This document shows, piece by piece, positions 39,801 to 49,300 of a DNA stretch of 64,000 nt. Within the stretch, counting starts at the first letter, position 1. Every line of letters starts with the position of its first letter. Location: NCBI GenBank assembly GCA_013400975.1, contig WBMZ01009454.1, forward strand, positions 1 through 64,000, read 5' to 3'. The DNA is from Atrichornis clamosus. Taxonomy: Eukaryota > Chordata > Aves > Passeriformes > Menuridae. A program made the translations under genes and the position numbers. The notes below the pieces were generated by a model. It was not told the origin of the DNA. It saw nothing but the letters and a program-made list of their open reading frames with translations, and made no database searches.

Positions 39801-42800
39801 CTGACCAGCAATAAAAAATATAGTTACTGAAGTATTTTGTTGCTTATTCCTGACAACTGGACTGCTGCTAAACCGTTAGGGACAACAGGGGAGATTCTGG
39901 AGTTTAAAAGATATTTCACCTATCTAATATGACTTATGAGGAGAATGTGGGCGCTACCCTGTCGTTCTAGACAAGAGTTTGTGATTCACTGGAAGAGAAC
40001 ATATTCCTCTTGTGCTGACCTAGAAAACCTTAAAAGCAAACCCTTTAATCTTACATACATATTTGCTGCTCTTAGAGATATACAGAGATACATATAGAAT
40101 ACCTTCAGTGAGCTGGTGTCACCTGAAAATCACATTTCACATTTTAGAGAGAAATCTCCTCACTGACTTTTGTCAAAGCGTTAAGTCAAACATAAGTTAC
40201 AAAGGCTGCGTAAAAGAATTATCCATGGAAAATAGGGAGCCTTCCTGCTTTTCCTAAAGACTTTCACTCTGCCTATTCTTTTTCAGATATAATTCCTAAC
40301 TCTCACCAACAATGGCACAGAAAATAGATCCCTGTAAGCTACCTGTGAGTCAGACAGAAGGTTGCCAGAAACATAGAAACAAAATAACTTCTCTCAAACA
40401 TATATAGCTGGCTCCCCAGCAACCCCATATTTCTACTGTGGGTGAAATAAGACACTCAAAGCAACGATGTTATTCACAAAACATTTCTCATGCTGCCATT
40501 TAATTTTTTGTTGTTATTATTATTACTCCCTTACATAAAATACTTCTTGCAAATGCTTATTTATCCCATTCACATGCAGAGACTCACCTTGAGGATGCTC
40601 TTAACACTCAGGGCTAAATCTGCAGATGATCAGCAAATCTGCAACCTTGCCAGTCCTCCAGTTTCTAAGGATTGTGGAGTCCTGCTCCTGACTCATTCTG
40701 ATAATGATCCTTTAGAGTCATCAAAGTCTGTAGCCACATAACATGACTCAGAACAAATATCAGTCAGGGAAACCATGTGAAATTATTGTCCCAAACAAAA
40801 AGAATAAGATTCATATTTCCTACATTTAGACATCTACCTGACTGCAGACACCTGTACCAGAGTTAGGTAGATGGGTCCTTTATTGCAGTGAGTAGAAATG
40901 CAGGCATTTTCAGGATGAGATTTCCATCTCCTAAGGCAGTTGTTTCTAGCACAGAGTACGAGAATACCTATCTGGAAATGTCTGTTTCTCTCTATTAAAA
41001 CCCAACAAACAAAAGAGTTTGACAGGTAGGTCACACAAGGAAGTTCAAACTCAGACAAGGCAAGTCTTATCAAGAAATCTGTCAATGACACACTTAATGA
41101 CAGAGCTACATTTGTGGCGACTCTTGAGAAGACAGGATTTGTCATAACATATTCAAAGTGTTAATGCTAATGTGCTGCTGAGACAGGAAATAATTAATTG
41201 TATAGACTCTTTCAGCAGCAGAATTCAAACTCTTCACCAATATTATTCATGGATTGTATTTCTCAGAAGTTATGAGAATGAGAAAACATTTCAAAACATA
41301 AAAAAAAAAACAGCATACATTTTAACAAGTGAAAGCATTTTTTATTTTAGGTATTGTATTATATTTGCCTGTTATTGGTGGTTAGTTTTTTGTGATATCA
41401 AGGCAAGTGATTTATTATGAACAAGTCCACAGATTTCAAAAGCTTAGTGCATTTCAACACATATTATGGGACTGTGCCAAAATGTGGATCCAACACACAT
41501 TATCCATTATCCATTTATTTCTTATTATTCCCTTTCAGAAATTTCAGTTGTGTAGCCAAAGATCAGAGAAAATTTCACGTATCTGACAACTGAAAACAGA
41601 ACATGAACACTAAATACTTTGATGTGCAAATTAGGATGAAAACAATCTGGATACATTATTCCTGTATTCTAATAATTTACTGAAAGGAAATAAGACAGGT
41701 TTCCTTAATTTTGCTAAAGAGACAGGGAATTAAATTACAGATAACATTAATAATGAGTAGTTCAATTAATTTTAGTTCTTCTAAATATTTCACAAATTGA
41801 GTTGGCAAAAGGTTAAACTGAACTGTGGAACATTATTATATCCATTCACTATTGATTAAATAGTAACTGTGAACAAGACAAAAATCTTAATGTGCACGAC
41901 TGTACAAAAATATCTCTATAGTGTCACACACAAACTGGAGGCAATCTTTACAATAATAAATACCCATTTTCATGATATTTTTCTAGTGGTGTTATGTTTT
42001 CAGGTAATGTCATTAAGTATTAGTTACTTTCTTGTTGCAGTGATCAATACCCTGAGGCAAAGAAAAAAATGATTGAGAGACTATATTCAACATAATAGTG
42101 CTTTGCTTGTATCAATAATTAGTATTTTACCAGCAAAAATCACATCCTGCCAAAGAGATAACATTAAAAAATATATATTTTAAACCTATTGGATGAGACA
42201 TATGAGACAAATGCACATCATCTTATTTGACTTTGTCTGAATCTAGAGGAATTCTTTTTCTGTTCAAGTCCAAAGATTATGTCAGTGAAGAGGAATCAAG
42301 TTCTGAAGCCTATGAAAACCTGGTACATTGTATTCAAAATCAATTAAATAATATACTGACATCCAAATAAGGTAAAAAAATCTATGTGACCAGTCATCAT
42401 GTATAGCATGAAGGTTACTTTAATAAAGAATGATAGCAATACAGATGTATGTTCATATGCCACCAAGACCAAAATAATGGATAATGCATATGGGTAAGAC
42501 AAAATATTCTAGTATTTTGAATCCCTGACAAGAGCCTTTTATGAGTGTGAACATCGTTCATGTTCTGCCCTGTCCTGTCCTCTCTTCTCCTATCCAAAAT
42601 ACTTCAGTCAGCATCAATTGTGTGTGAAAAATGATACTGTTTAGATATATTTATTGAAAAATATTGTAATTTTTCAATTATTTTAATTTTGTTCTATTTT
42701 TATTCCTACCATACACTGGTACAACTAGGCTATTTAGTCCTTAAGCAAGAACAATCTGGAGTACATTTCTCTCCAGAATTTGCAAACCAATGTGTCAAAT

Positions 42801-42845
42801 AAAATTAAAATAATTCATTTGTTTCATGAAGCCTATATTTGTCAC
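33854..42845. other. 9-kb unique AT-rich stretch, no gene or named repeat
   Basis: The largest repeat-poor block of the window. The longest frame is 116 codons (35734-36084, minus), and no domain is recognised in any frame. A TATA-like 'catgtatataaggaccc' at about 35453-35469 is seen but is not followed by anything recognisable. A block this free of young repeats could reflect constraint, but I cannot test that here. Confidence 0.5.
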
Positions 42846-43165
42846 AAGATGGCAGGGCTGGCCATGTGGCCGGTTCCATCTTGGGGAATAACTGGGGGTT
42901 ACAAAACCAGGTATGGGGGCAGAGGCAGGAGGGTTAGGGGAGAGCCCGGGACAGCATGGCCAGTGCTGTCCAGGGAAGGGGACAGAGGAGATCGGGAGAT
43001 GTCAGGGAGACGGTGGCAGCCCTGCACCGAAGGGTGGGATACACTACTCAATCTCTCCTGAGTAGGAACAGCGGGGCAGGGAAGGCAGGGAGAGGGTAAC
43101 GCTGAGGGAGAAACTTTAATAGAGGGGCTCGAACTTCCTGCTTTCTCAAACTGCCTAACAGCTTT
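42846..43165 (-). pseudogene. remnant after the gag stop, proline/serine-rich frame
   Basis: GC-rich sequence that continues the gag frame beyond the TAG codon with many CCC, TCC and CTG codons. This would suit a linker region of Gag, but no major homology or zinc-knuckle motif is reached. At the outer edge two oppositely oriented words, 'caagatgg' (42845) and 'ccatcttg' (42877), form a small inverted repeat. The element stops at about 42846, where AT-rich host DNA begins. Confidence 0.5.
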
Positions 43166-43327
43166 CTAAATTAAAACCATCAAAGGAAAAACATTAGGGG
43201 AATAAAGTAAAATCCAGTGAATTAAACACTTCAAAAGCTCTTTTGAAAACTTAACTCTCCCCGCTCTAAGTGTCCTTATAACTTGGTAGTAAACCTCCCT
43301 CTGGGGACGGGACAGTCTCGCACCCAT
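43166..43327 (-). pseudogene. gag: gag start (matrix-like), interrupted by a stop
   Basis: The frame opens with MGARLS, giving a glycine at position 2 suited to N-myristoylation as in retroviral matrix proteins. It runs 53 codons to a TAG at 43166-43168. Residues around 20-40 (motif RAGRVKFSKELLKC, then a hydrophobic and aromatic stretch ending in YSPN) resemble the start of betaretroviral/ERVK Gag, where a basic 'GxxVK/S' segment precedes 'FCPWFP'-like residues. Downstream of the stop the same frame stays open for roughly 90 codons and becomes rich in proline and serine. It then meets further stops near the GC boundary at about 42850-42900. An upstream in-frame ATG at 43352-43354 is possible, but it would mask the myristoylation signal. 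No functional protein is expected. Confidence 0.65.
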
Positions 43328-43422
43328 TTGCCCCAGCAAAACCTCACCTACCACCGAGAAGAAAAAGCAGCAAATGAAAAGGGTAAAAGTGTTAAGGGGC
43401 CCCAGAGAGCTCGTCGAGCTTC

Positions 43423-43428
43423 ACTCAC
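43423..43428 (-). promoter_or_regulatory. candidate leader splice donor
   Basis: On the minus strand the leader reads CAGCAGG|GTGAGT, a strong donor match, about 260 bases downstream of the PBS and about 100 before the gag start. That is the usual place for the major retroviral splice donor. A pyrimidine-rich stretch ending in TAG follows on the minus strand (about 43351-43372), so a small leader intron is also conceivable. A near-palindrome, agctcg-t-cgagct, lies at 43408-43420. Confidence 0.45.
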
Positions 43429-43686
43429 CCTGCTGCACCAGCACCAAAGTTCCTTTCACCAATCCATTCAAGCCCTCGGGCTCCACCCCTCTCAGGGTAA
43501 CAAAAACTCTTGGTAGTAGTCCTCCGTCTTCAACCGACCCTCTCTTCTCTGAGGGGGCTGCCGGTCGCCCTTTGGGACAAGCCTGATAAAAACTCAGACT
43601 CTCCCTCAGGGAAGCAGCTCATCTGAGTGCAACTCCTGGCAGCCTCCAAACCGCCAGGGACACTTCCCAGGAACTTCCTCGGAGAG

Positions 43687-43704
43687 GTCCCTGTTCGGGC
43701 GCCA
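43687..43704 (-). promoter_or_regulatory. retroviral primer binding site, tRNA-Lys (Lys3 type)
   Basis: On the minus strand the 18 bases read TGGCGCCCGAACAGGGAC, an exact complement of the 3' end of tRNA-Lys3, which primes reverse transcription in lentiviruses and several beta-type retroviruses. It starts two bases downstream of the LTR end, the standard retroviral position. This fixes the strand and the LTR boundary of the element. The match is perfect, which argues for a fairly young insertion. Confidence 0.95.
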
Positions 43705-43941
43705 CTTGTCGCTGGCACATTTTAATAAAAAAGACTGGAAGGTGTGGGGGGACGAGGTTCAGGCGCTGCAAACTTCCAGAAAGCGTCTCTCCAGGATTCG
43801 CTTCTGCGGGACTCCTGAGCCCCTGCGCATACACCCACGTGCACCCTGCAAGGTGTCTGCAAGCAGCCATGCACACACACAAACCAGATAGCTGATGGAG
43901 ATAAAGAGGCAGGAGGGGTTCTTCTTTGGAGTTCCAAGGGG

Positions 43942-43947
43942 TTTATT
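43942..43947 (-). terminator. LTR polyadenylation signal AATAAA
   Basis: Plus 'tttatt' within 'ggggtttattgacag'. On the element strand this is AATAAA, about 60-70 nt downstream of the TATA-like sequence near 44008-44016, which is a normal layout for a retroviral R region. Confidence 0.7.
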
Positions 43948-44125
43948 GACAGTCCACACTTGAAGGTGTCCAGACACGAAGAACCGCAAAATGGCTGAAG
44001 ATCAGGGTTTAAGTATGTGGGCGGGAAAATGTCAGGGGCCAATAGTCTGAGGGCACAGGGGAGGCACACAGGCGGGGTTAGGGTAGGGGAACCAATGAGG
44101 ATGGTGGGAGGGACGATGGGGCAAG

Positions 44126-44270
44126 GGCCAGTGGGGAAACCGGGCAGGGAGAAGGTTCTGGCAAGGGGGACATAAAAGGGAGAAAGGGGCAGGGAGGCCA
44201 ACGGGCCAATCAGGGAAACCGAACAGGGATATANGCAGGGAGGCGGCCAATGAGGGAAACCGAACAGGGA
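44126..44270 (-). repeat. three diverged U3 modules with CCAAT and a PBS-complementary word
   Basis: On the plus strand, modules at 44126-44150, 44204-44229 and 44245-44270 share the pattern ggcca-(a/g)t-n-(a/g)ggg-aaacc-g-(a/g)(a/g)-caggga. The last two lie in adjacent tandem units of about 46 and 42 bp (44189-44234 and 44235-44276) that both begin 'gcagggaggc'. The two complete modules contain CCAAT, and all three contain a caggga block. The last two end in 'ccgaacaggga', which equals 11 bases of the PBS strand. Confidence 0.85.
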
Positions 44271-44464
44271 TATATCAACATAATGGGGCAAAGCATCCTG
44301 GGGGAAGCCTTTTCTCTCACCCTAATCTTGGGAAGGGTCCTAGGGACTATCCCATCACTGAATTCTTTAACTCGCTTGACCCTGAGGTCCACCAGGCTCC
44401 ACAAATATTTGTTTTCCCAAAACTGTGAGGAATTTGCACTCACACAGCTCTGCAGACTATAACA

Positions 44465-44541
44465 TTTATACATATATACATATGTATATATATATACACA
44501 CATATATATGTACATATATGTATGTATGTGTATATGTACAC
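44465..44541. repeat. TA/TG-rich microsatellite next to the LTR
   Basis: An imperfect (TA)n, (CATA)n and (GTAT)n array starting immediately after the LTR terminus. Either the provirus inserted beside a microsatellite or the array expanded from the junction. Confidence 0.9.
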
Positions 44542-46330
44542 TTTTAACCTACACAATTCTCTCTCACTTCTTGCTTCTTCTTGGGTTTTTTTTGGTTTGT
44601 TTTTTTTTTTATCTTTACACTCATGTTGTTCCCTGTAAGCCTTTCCAGCAGGAACATCTTTGAAACTGCAGTTTCAGCAGATGTCCAAAGACAAAGATGG
44701 CACAATGAAATGATGAAGCAGGGCCTTCAAAAGGATGAATGTTGCTAAACAATTTGCTCACATATATCTTTGTCTTGCTGCTTAACTTGCTTTTAGAGTG
44801 GAAGATTGACCCAATTTTCTCTTCATTTGTATGCCTCTAGTGCACTGATTCATGCATCATAGAATTTAAATTATCTTCCTTTGTACTGTGAGCTAAAATG
44901 CAGTCTTACCTGAAAATCTATTTCTTCTTAACATACTCATTCATCACATCTACCAATGTATTTCTAAAAAGTATATCCATAAAATGGATATAATGGACTC
45001 ATGTCCTGCTATTTCAGAGAAGTTAATTGAAGCATTGTTCTGACAGCAAAAGCTATGGCATAACCTGAAGTTTTGAAACCAAAACCTACTGAAAGCTGAG
45101 GGGATCTTCCTTAGGCAGATGCCAACCTTTCACAAGGTTCTGAGATTCTCATCAAGCTGTGAAAGACATTTGGGGCAAGTGCTGAGAGAAGGATAACTCA
45201 GATCTGTTCTTGATGATCTTACTGCTCAGAGCAGAACAGTGTGCATAAAGAAAGAAGAAATAGCACCTGTGTTCAATCTTATAAAGGTACAACCTTGGAT
45301 TCAAAGAGTTCTTGAGGCAAAAACTTCAGGAAGTTGGAGGGCTGCCTCGCAGGATTAAGGTGACGTATTTTTCTTCTTTTCCTCACAAGGCACCCTCTTT
45401 TTGATTAATTTAGACATGTGAAAGATTATAAATAGTTAGACCTTTTCTTCTGGACATGTTTTGCCACCCTTCTGTACCCTACACAAAGAAATTGAATTTA
45501 AATGGTGTTTCATACATGTTGCCTTGTGCTGTATTGCTAAGGATGAATCTACAGAAAGCTCAAGATTCTGTAAGGTTAGAATTTGAATGTTAAGAACTAA
45601 ATTTTGAGGGGTCAGGTCCATACAAATCTCAGACTTCATGGCATTTCTAGCTGCTGAATTTGTCACAAATTATTTTACAGCCTTTAATCTTGCAAAACTG
45701 GAAGGTTATCTACTTAATGAAGTGTTTCCTAGTCTGAACTAAGCTTTCTCAATAGAACTTTCACAGACGACCTGCTGAAAACATCTTTCTTTCTTATAAA
45801 TAGGAGGTATGGTTGCTTGTTTGTTTTCTTGTTTATTTCTGGCTATTTGTTCTATTTCTTCATTTATAGAGGTTGTTTTACATCCTTAAAAGCAAACCTG
45901 TACTTTGCTATTGAAAATATGATTACTTTTTTTCAATTCTATGTGCAGGCTTCCATAGAAAACTTAAAAACAGCACCATGGAAAGGAAATGCTCAAAAAT
46001 GGAAACTCGCTATCCCTGCCCAGTAGATGTCATTTTGCCATTGAGTGAGCACATCTATTTGGGGATGTTTATCTGTGGCAATCAGCCCTGTATATATAAA
46101 TTATGATTTTCATGCCAGCTCTGTATGCAGCTTGGACACCTGACACAGGAAGCAGAATAGCCTCAAGTTTGCAAGTTGTTGTTAAATGTTGCAAGAACTC
46201 AAAGGCAAGTTTAGACAAACACTGACTATGAGGGAAAAATATGGAAATAGAAGAAAAGATTCTAAGATCTATTCTCTCAATATCGCCTGCATGTTTTGCA
46301 CTGGTTTTTAAAGTTCTTTAAAAAAAAAAT
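44542..46330. other. unique AT-rich DNA, no gene seen
   Basis: No frame over 76 codons. A T-rich stretch lies at about 44581-44611. Nothing else is recognised. Confidence 0.5.
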
Positions 46331-46395
46331 TGCATTTAGCTCAATGGGATAGAGCACTGAGAGAAGAAATGTCTGGTTCCCTGCTTGTTCTTTAG
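46331..46395 (+). mobile_element. MIR-like, tRNA-derived SINE head
   Basis: 'tttagctcaatgggatagag' followed by 'cactgagag' matches the A-box part of the MIR/CORE-SINE head, which I recall as tagctcagtggatagagcactgg. 'tctggttccctgc' lies where the B box (ctgggttc) should be, slightly closer than usual. It is too short and broken to be a tRNA gene: it has no acceptor stem pairing, and the anticodon arm is A/G-rich and unpaired. The CORE part is not seen. Chance resemblance cannot be ruled out. Confidence 0.45.
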
Positions 46396-49300
46396 GTTAC
46401 AAGGCAGCAGGAACAGTAAAAGACAAAAAATAATGAAAGATCAAAGCTATCCCAACTGTTGTGAGAGGGCTTACTTCAGATTTGATTCCAGGTTAATTTG
46501 GAAGTTCAAACTAGATCTTACCTGAAATGAAGTGGTCAATCTACCCTCAAACACCATTAATAGAAAAGAGGTGAAAAACCTTAAATCTTCAGCTGAGTAC
46601 CTAAGAAACACAAGATAAGAAGGCAATGAATAAAATAAGTAGAAAGATTATATGAAGCCAAATATGTGAATATACATGTATGAATGAACCCTGCTTTATC
46701 TGGGAACCATTTTTTCCAGTGCTGATTAAGTGCAACAGTTCTTGATGATGTTACTTTGCATGATTTTCTCTCAGTGTACATAGTCTTACATAGTCTTACA
46801 TAGTGTACATAGTCTTTTTGTTCTGTGTCATCAGCATTGCAAGACTGAATTTTAGGGTTAAAAAGAAAGAAATGCCATACAGAAAGTTAAAAGTAAAGTT
46901 CTTGTTCTTGTGTTTTATTCCAGAAATGGAAAGATAATTAAACATAAGGAAAATATTCTTTAAAGTTGTGTTCTAAACAGTGTTAATGTCATATTTCACC
47001 TCAGTTAGCTGAAGTAAAACACCTGTCAAATATATTAAAGGAAATAATAGGGAGCTGCCAAAATGCTGTTCTACTGGACAAAGGAAAATTTTTCTTAGAA
47101 CTCTTTCTGTAATGAAACTTGTAATGAATGAGAAGTGTGAGAAAGGAATTTACCGTCATTTTCTCCAGTCAAGCAGAAGAATAAGGTAAAACTGACTACT
47201 TTAATCAGCCCTGTCTCATTCAAATCATCTGATCGTGTTTGGTTCAGAGCACAGAGCCTCTGCAAGAAAACACACAGGGGGAAGATGTCATTTTCAAAGA
47301 ACAGATTTCTGCTTGCACACCCTGCAGCAGATTAGCTTCTCACAGCTAAAAGGGCACTGGGGCTCTTCAGTTGCCTCTCCCAGCACCAGAGCTGGCTGTG
47401 CTATTCCCTTACTATCAGCTTTGTCCTCTAAGAAAAGTTTTTGCCCAGTCCTTGAGAATGGTAAATGATGGAGGAACAAGAAGTTTTATCTTTATTCTCT
47501 GCATGAACACTTGGCACAACTTTGTCTCTTGTATTCAGTCTGCAATTACTGGCATAAGAAATTTGAGCATTTTATTTTTGTCATCTTTATTTTTTCAAGA
47601 TGCCATTATCGTTGAAGGCAATCAGCTTTAAGTAAAATGCTTTTAATGAGAGAAAGGAGTATATCAGAAGAAAAGAAGGGGGAAAATCTGTGTTTCAGCA
47701 TAAGAACATCTCAGAATTAGATGTCAGGGAAAAATGAAGTCTAACTTCACACATCTCTGTAAAAAGCATTTACTTAGGCAGTTATTAGGATTTATTCCAA
47801 AGGATCTCTAACTCATCTTTCAGCTAGCAGCAGGGCTAAGCCCTGAAAGAAGTCATATCAAAGAAATTTGTTGTAATGTAGGGACAAATTATCTTATTTG
47901 AAAATAGGTATAGGATCTTCCTACCTGCTGGGCTTAATTTAAGAATATAGCTGTACATTATGGTAGGAGAAAAAAATAGAGCAAAGAAAGAAATGAGCTG
48001 TTTGGATATAGGTTTTTGTACTGCTTTATATTCATTTCAATCAATAACTGAAATAGCAGAAAAAATGTTATGGAAGGTCATGTCTTCTCTGTGTTCCCAG
48101 AATTATTCTTTTAAAATGATCTCTTAAACTTGCTAATTGGGCTATATGGAGACACTTTGCCAGGTTTGCTTACGAGAACAATGCCACAATGTCTGTTCAT
48201 TGGTTGCTTTAGGTAAGGAATACTCTTCTTATTGAGAATTATTATTCCTTCATCTATGACCAGTCATTGGCTGGTGAGGTAGAATATTTTAGGACATATG
48301 AAATAACATTAGATGTCTGTATTTTAGCAAATGACCTGCAAAATAGGTACATTTAGCTACCAACGTTAACAATTGGCTCAAAACTCAGGGTGCTTGCCTT
48401 CAAGAATATTTTAGAAAAATCTGTTTTCCTTCAAGTCAGGGACTGCCCTTGAAACGTGTTCAGAGAGAACCAGCTGCAAACAGAACTGAACACAATGAAT
48501 TAATTAATGCCCTGTTGAAATGTGAATGTAAATCAATGGGCCAAGATAGAAATTTGTGTAATACCTTCTCTTTAACACTTTTTCAGCTGTGTGCCTTCAG
48601 GAGTTGCAATTTGCCAAGTGACAGTCACTCCCTGATGTATTCATGAGCCATGCTTTTCTAGCAGGCAATGTCAATGGGAACTGGTGGTGGATGAAACAGG
48701 ATGGGATGTGATTTAGTGAACCATAGCTAGACTAAGAGGAGAAATCTGAAGCAGAGTTTTTGCTGAAAAATTTTGATTTTTCAAGTGGAAATTTTATGAA
48801 GAACAGCCAACACTGGAAAGCACTGGGAATTTTCTCAGCCTCATGATGGAAATGATCAAAGCAAAGAAGTCCTGTGATTAGCTAACTTACCCAAGTGCCA
48901 GTGTATGCAGCCATGAGAGACCTCATTTCCAATTTCTGCTTAATATGATTCAGATCAAAGTCTTCTTCATTCTAGCTGAATGCCCTAAATTCTGTATTAT
49001 AAAGTAATTCTCCCTTTACCTAAGTGAAATTTTAATTATTCTATGAAGAGAGAAAATCAGAGAAATTCAATTGAAAGTATAAAACACCAAAGAGCTTAGA
49101 GCCTTCACCACAAACATCCCAAATATAAGGCCTATATTTAAAGGACAGATTTTACTGTGGGTTTTCCAGCCTTCTTTAGCATTCTGGCAATCGAAGATCT
49201 TGTCCAAAGAAAAGGCAGTTTCTCAAAATAAGGTCTTTGTTTTCATCAAAATATGCTTTTTTTCACTCTGATGGACGGGAGATGAGTTTGCAACTCTGCT

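Larger units (their letters stand above)
42846..44464 (-). mobile_element. 5' end of a class II (ERVK-like) provirus, truncated in gag
   Basis: A minus-strand element made of a 5' LTR (43707-44464), a 2-nt spacer, a tRNA-Lys primer binding site (43687-43704), an untranslated leader (43328-43686) and the beginning of a gag-like frame (from 43327), ending near 42846. GC content jumps at both edges compared with the flanking AT-rich DNA. Betaretrovirus/ERVK membership is inferred from the Lys PBS, the LTR layout and the gag start. Nothing of protease, polymerase, envelope, polypurine tract or 3' LTR follows on the minus strand below 42846, so about 6-8 kb of a typical provirus is missing. No flanking 6-bp duplication can be matched, as expected if the 3' side was deleted after insertion. 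Confidence 0.85.
43707..44464 (-). mobile_element. 5' LTR of the ERVK-like provirus
   Basis: 758 bp, starting TGTTATAG (complement of 'ctataaca' at 44464) and ending GCGACA (complement of 'tgtcgc' at 43707). U3 holds several CCAAT boxes that read on the plus strand (44039, 44092, 44206, 44247). A weak TATA-like 'acttaaacc' is the complement of 'ggtttaagt' near 44008-44016. The poly(A) signal AATAAA is the complement of 'tttatt' at 43942-43947. The R region is therefore short, and U5 runs to 43707. One unresolved base (n) lies at 44234 inside a repeated U3 module. Minus-strand frames of up to 189 codons across this LTR are not viral genes. Confidence 0.85.

Noticed and set aside
44070..44090. 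Telomere-like 'ggggttagggtagggg'
   Set aside because: A single TTAGGG plus a near match within the LTR U3; not an array.
43722..44291. 189-codon minus-strand frame, and overlapping frames
   Set aside because: It lies wholly inside the LTR, from U5 into U3, and includes the unresolved base. Proline and leucine richness comes from the pyrimidine-rich U3. LTRs of this class do not usually encode a protein, although a superantigen-type LTR gene as in MMTV was considered and no resemblance was seen.
46331..46395. Functional tRNA gene
   Set aside because: Only the A-box part fits; the acceptor stem, anticodon arm and B box are not tRNA-like.
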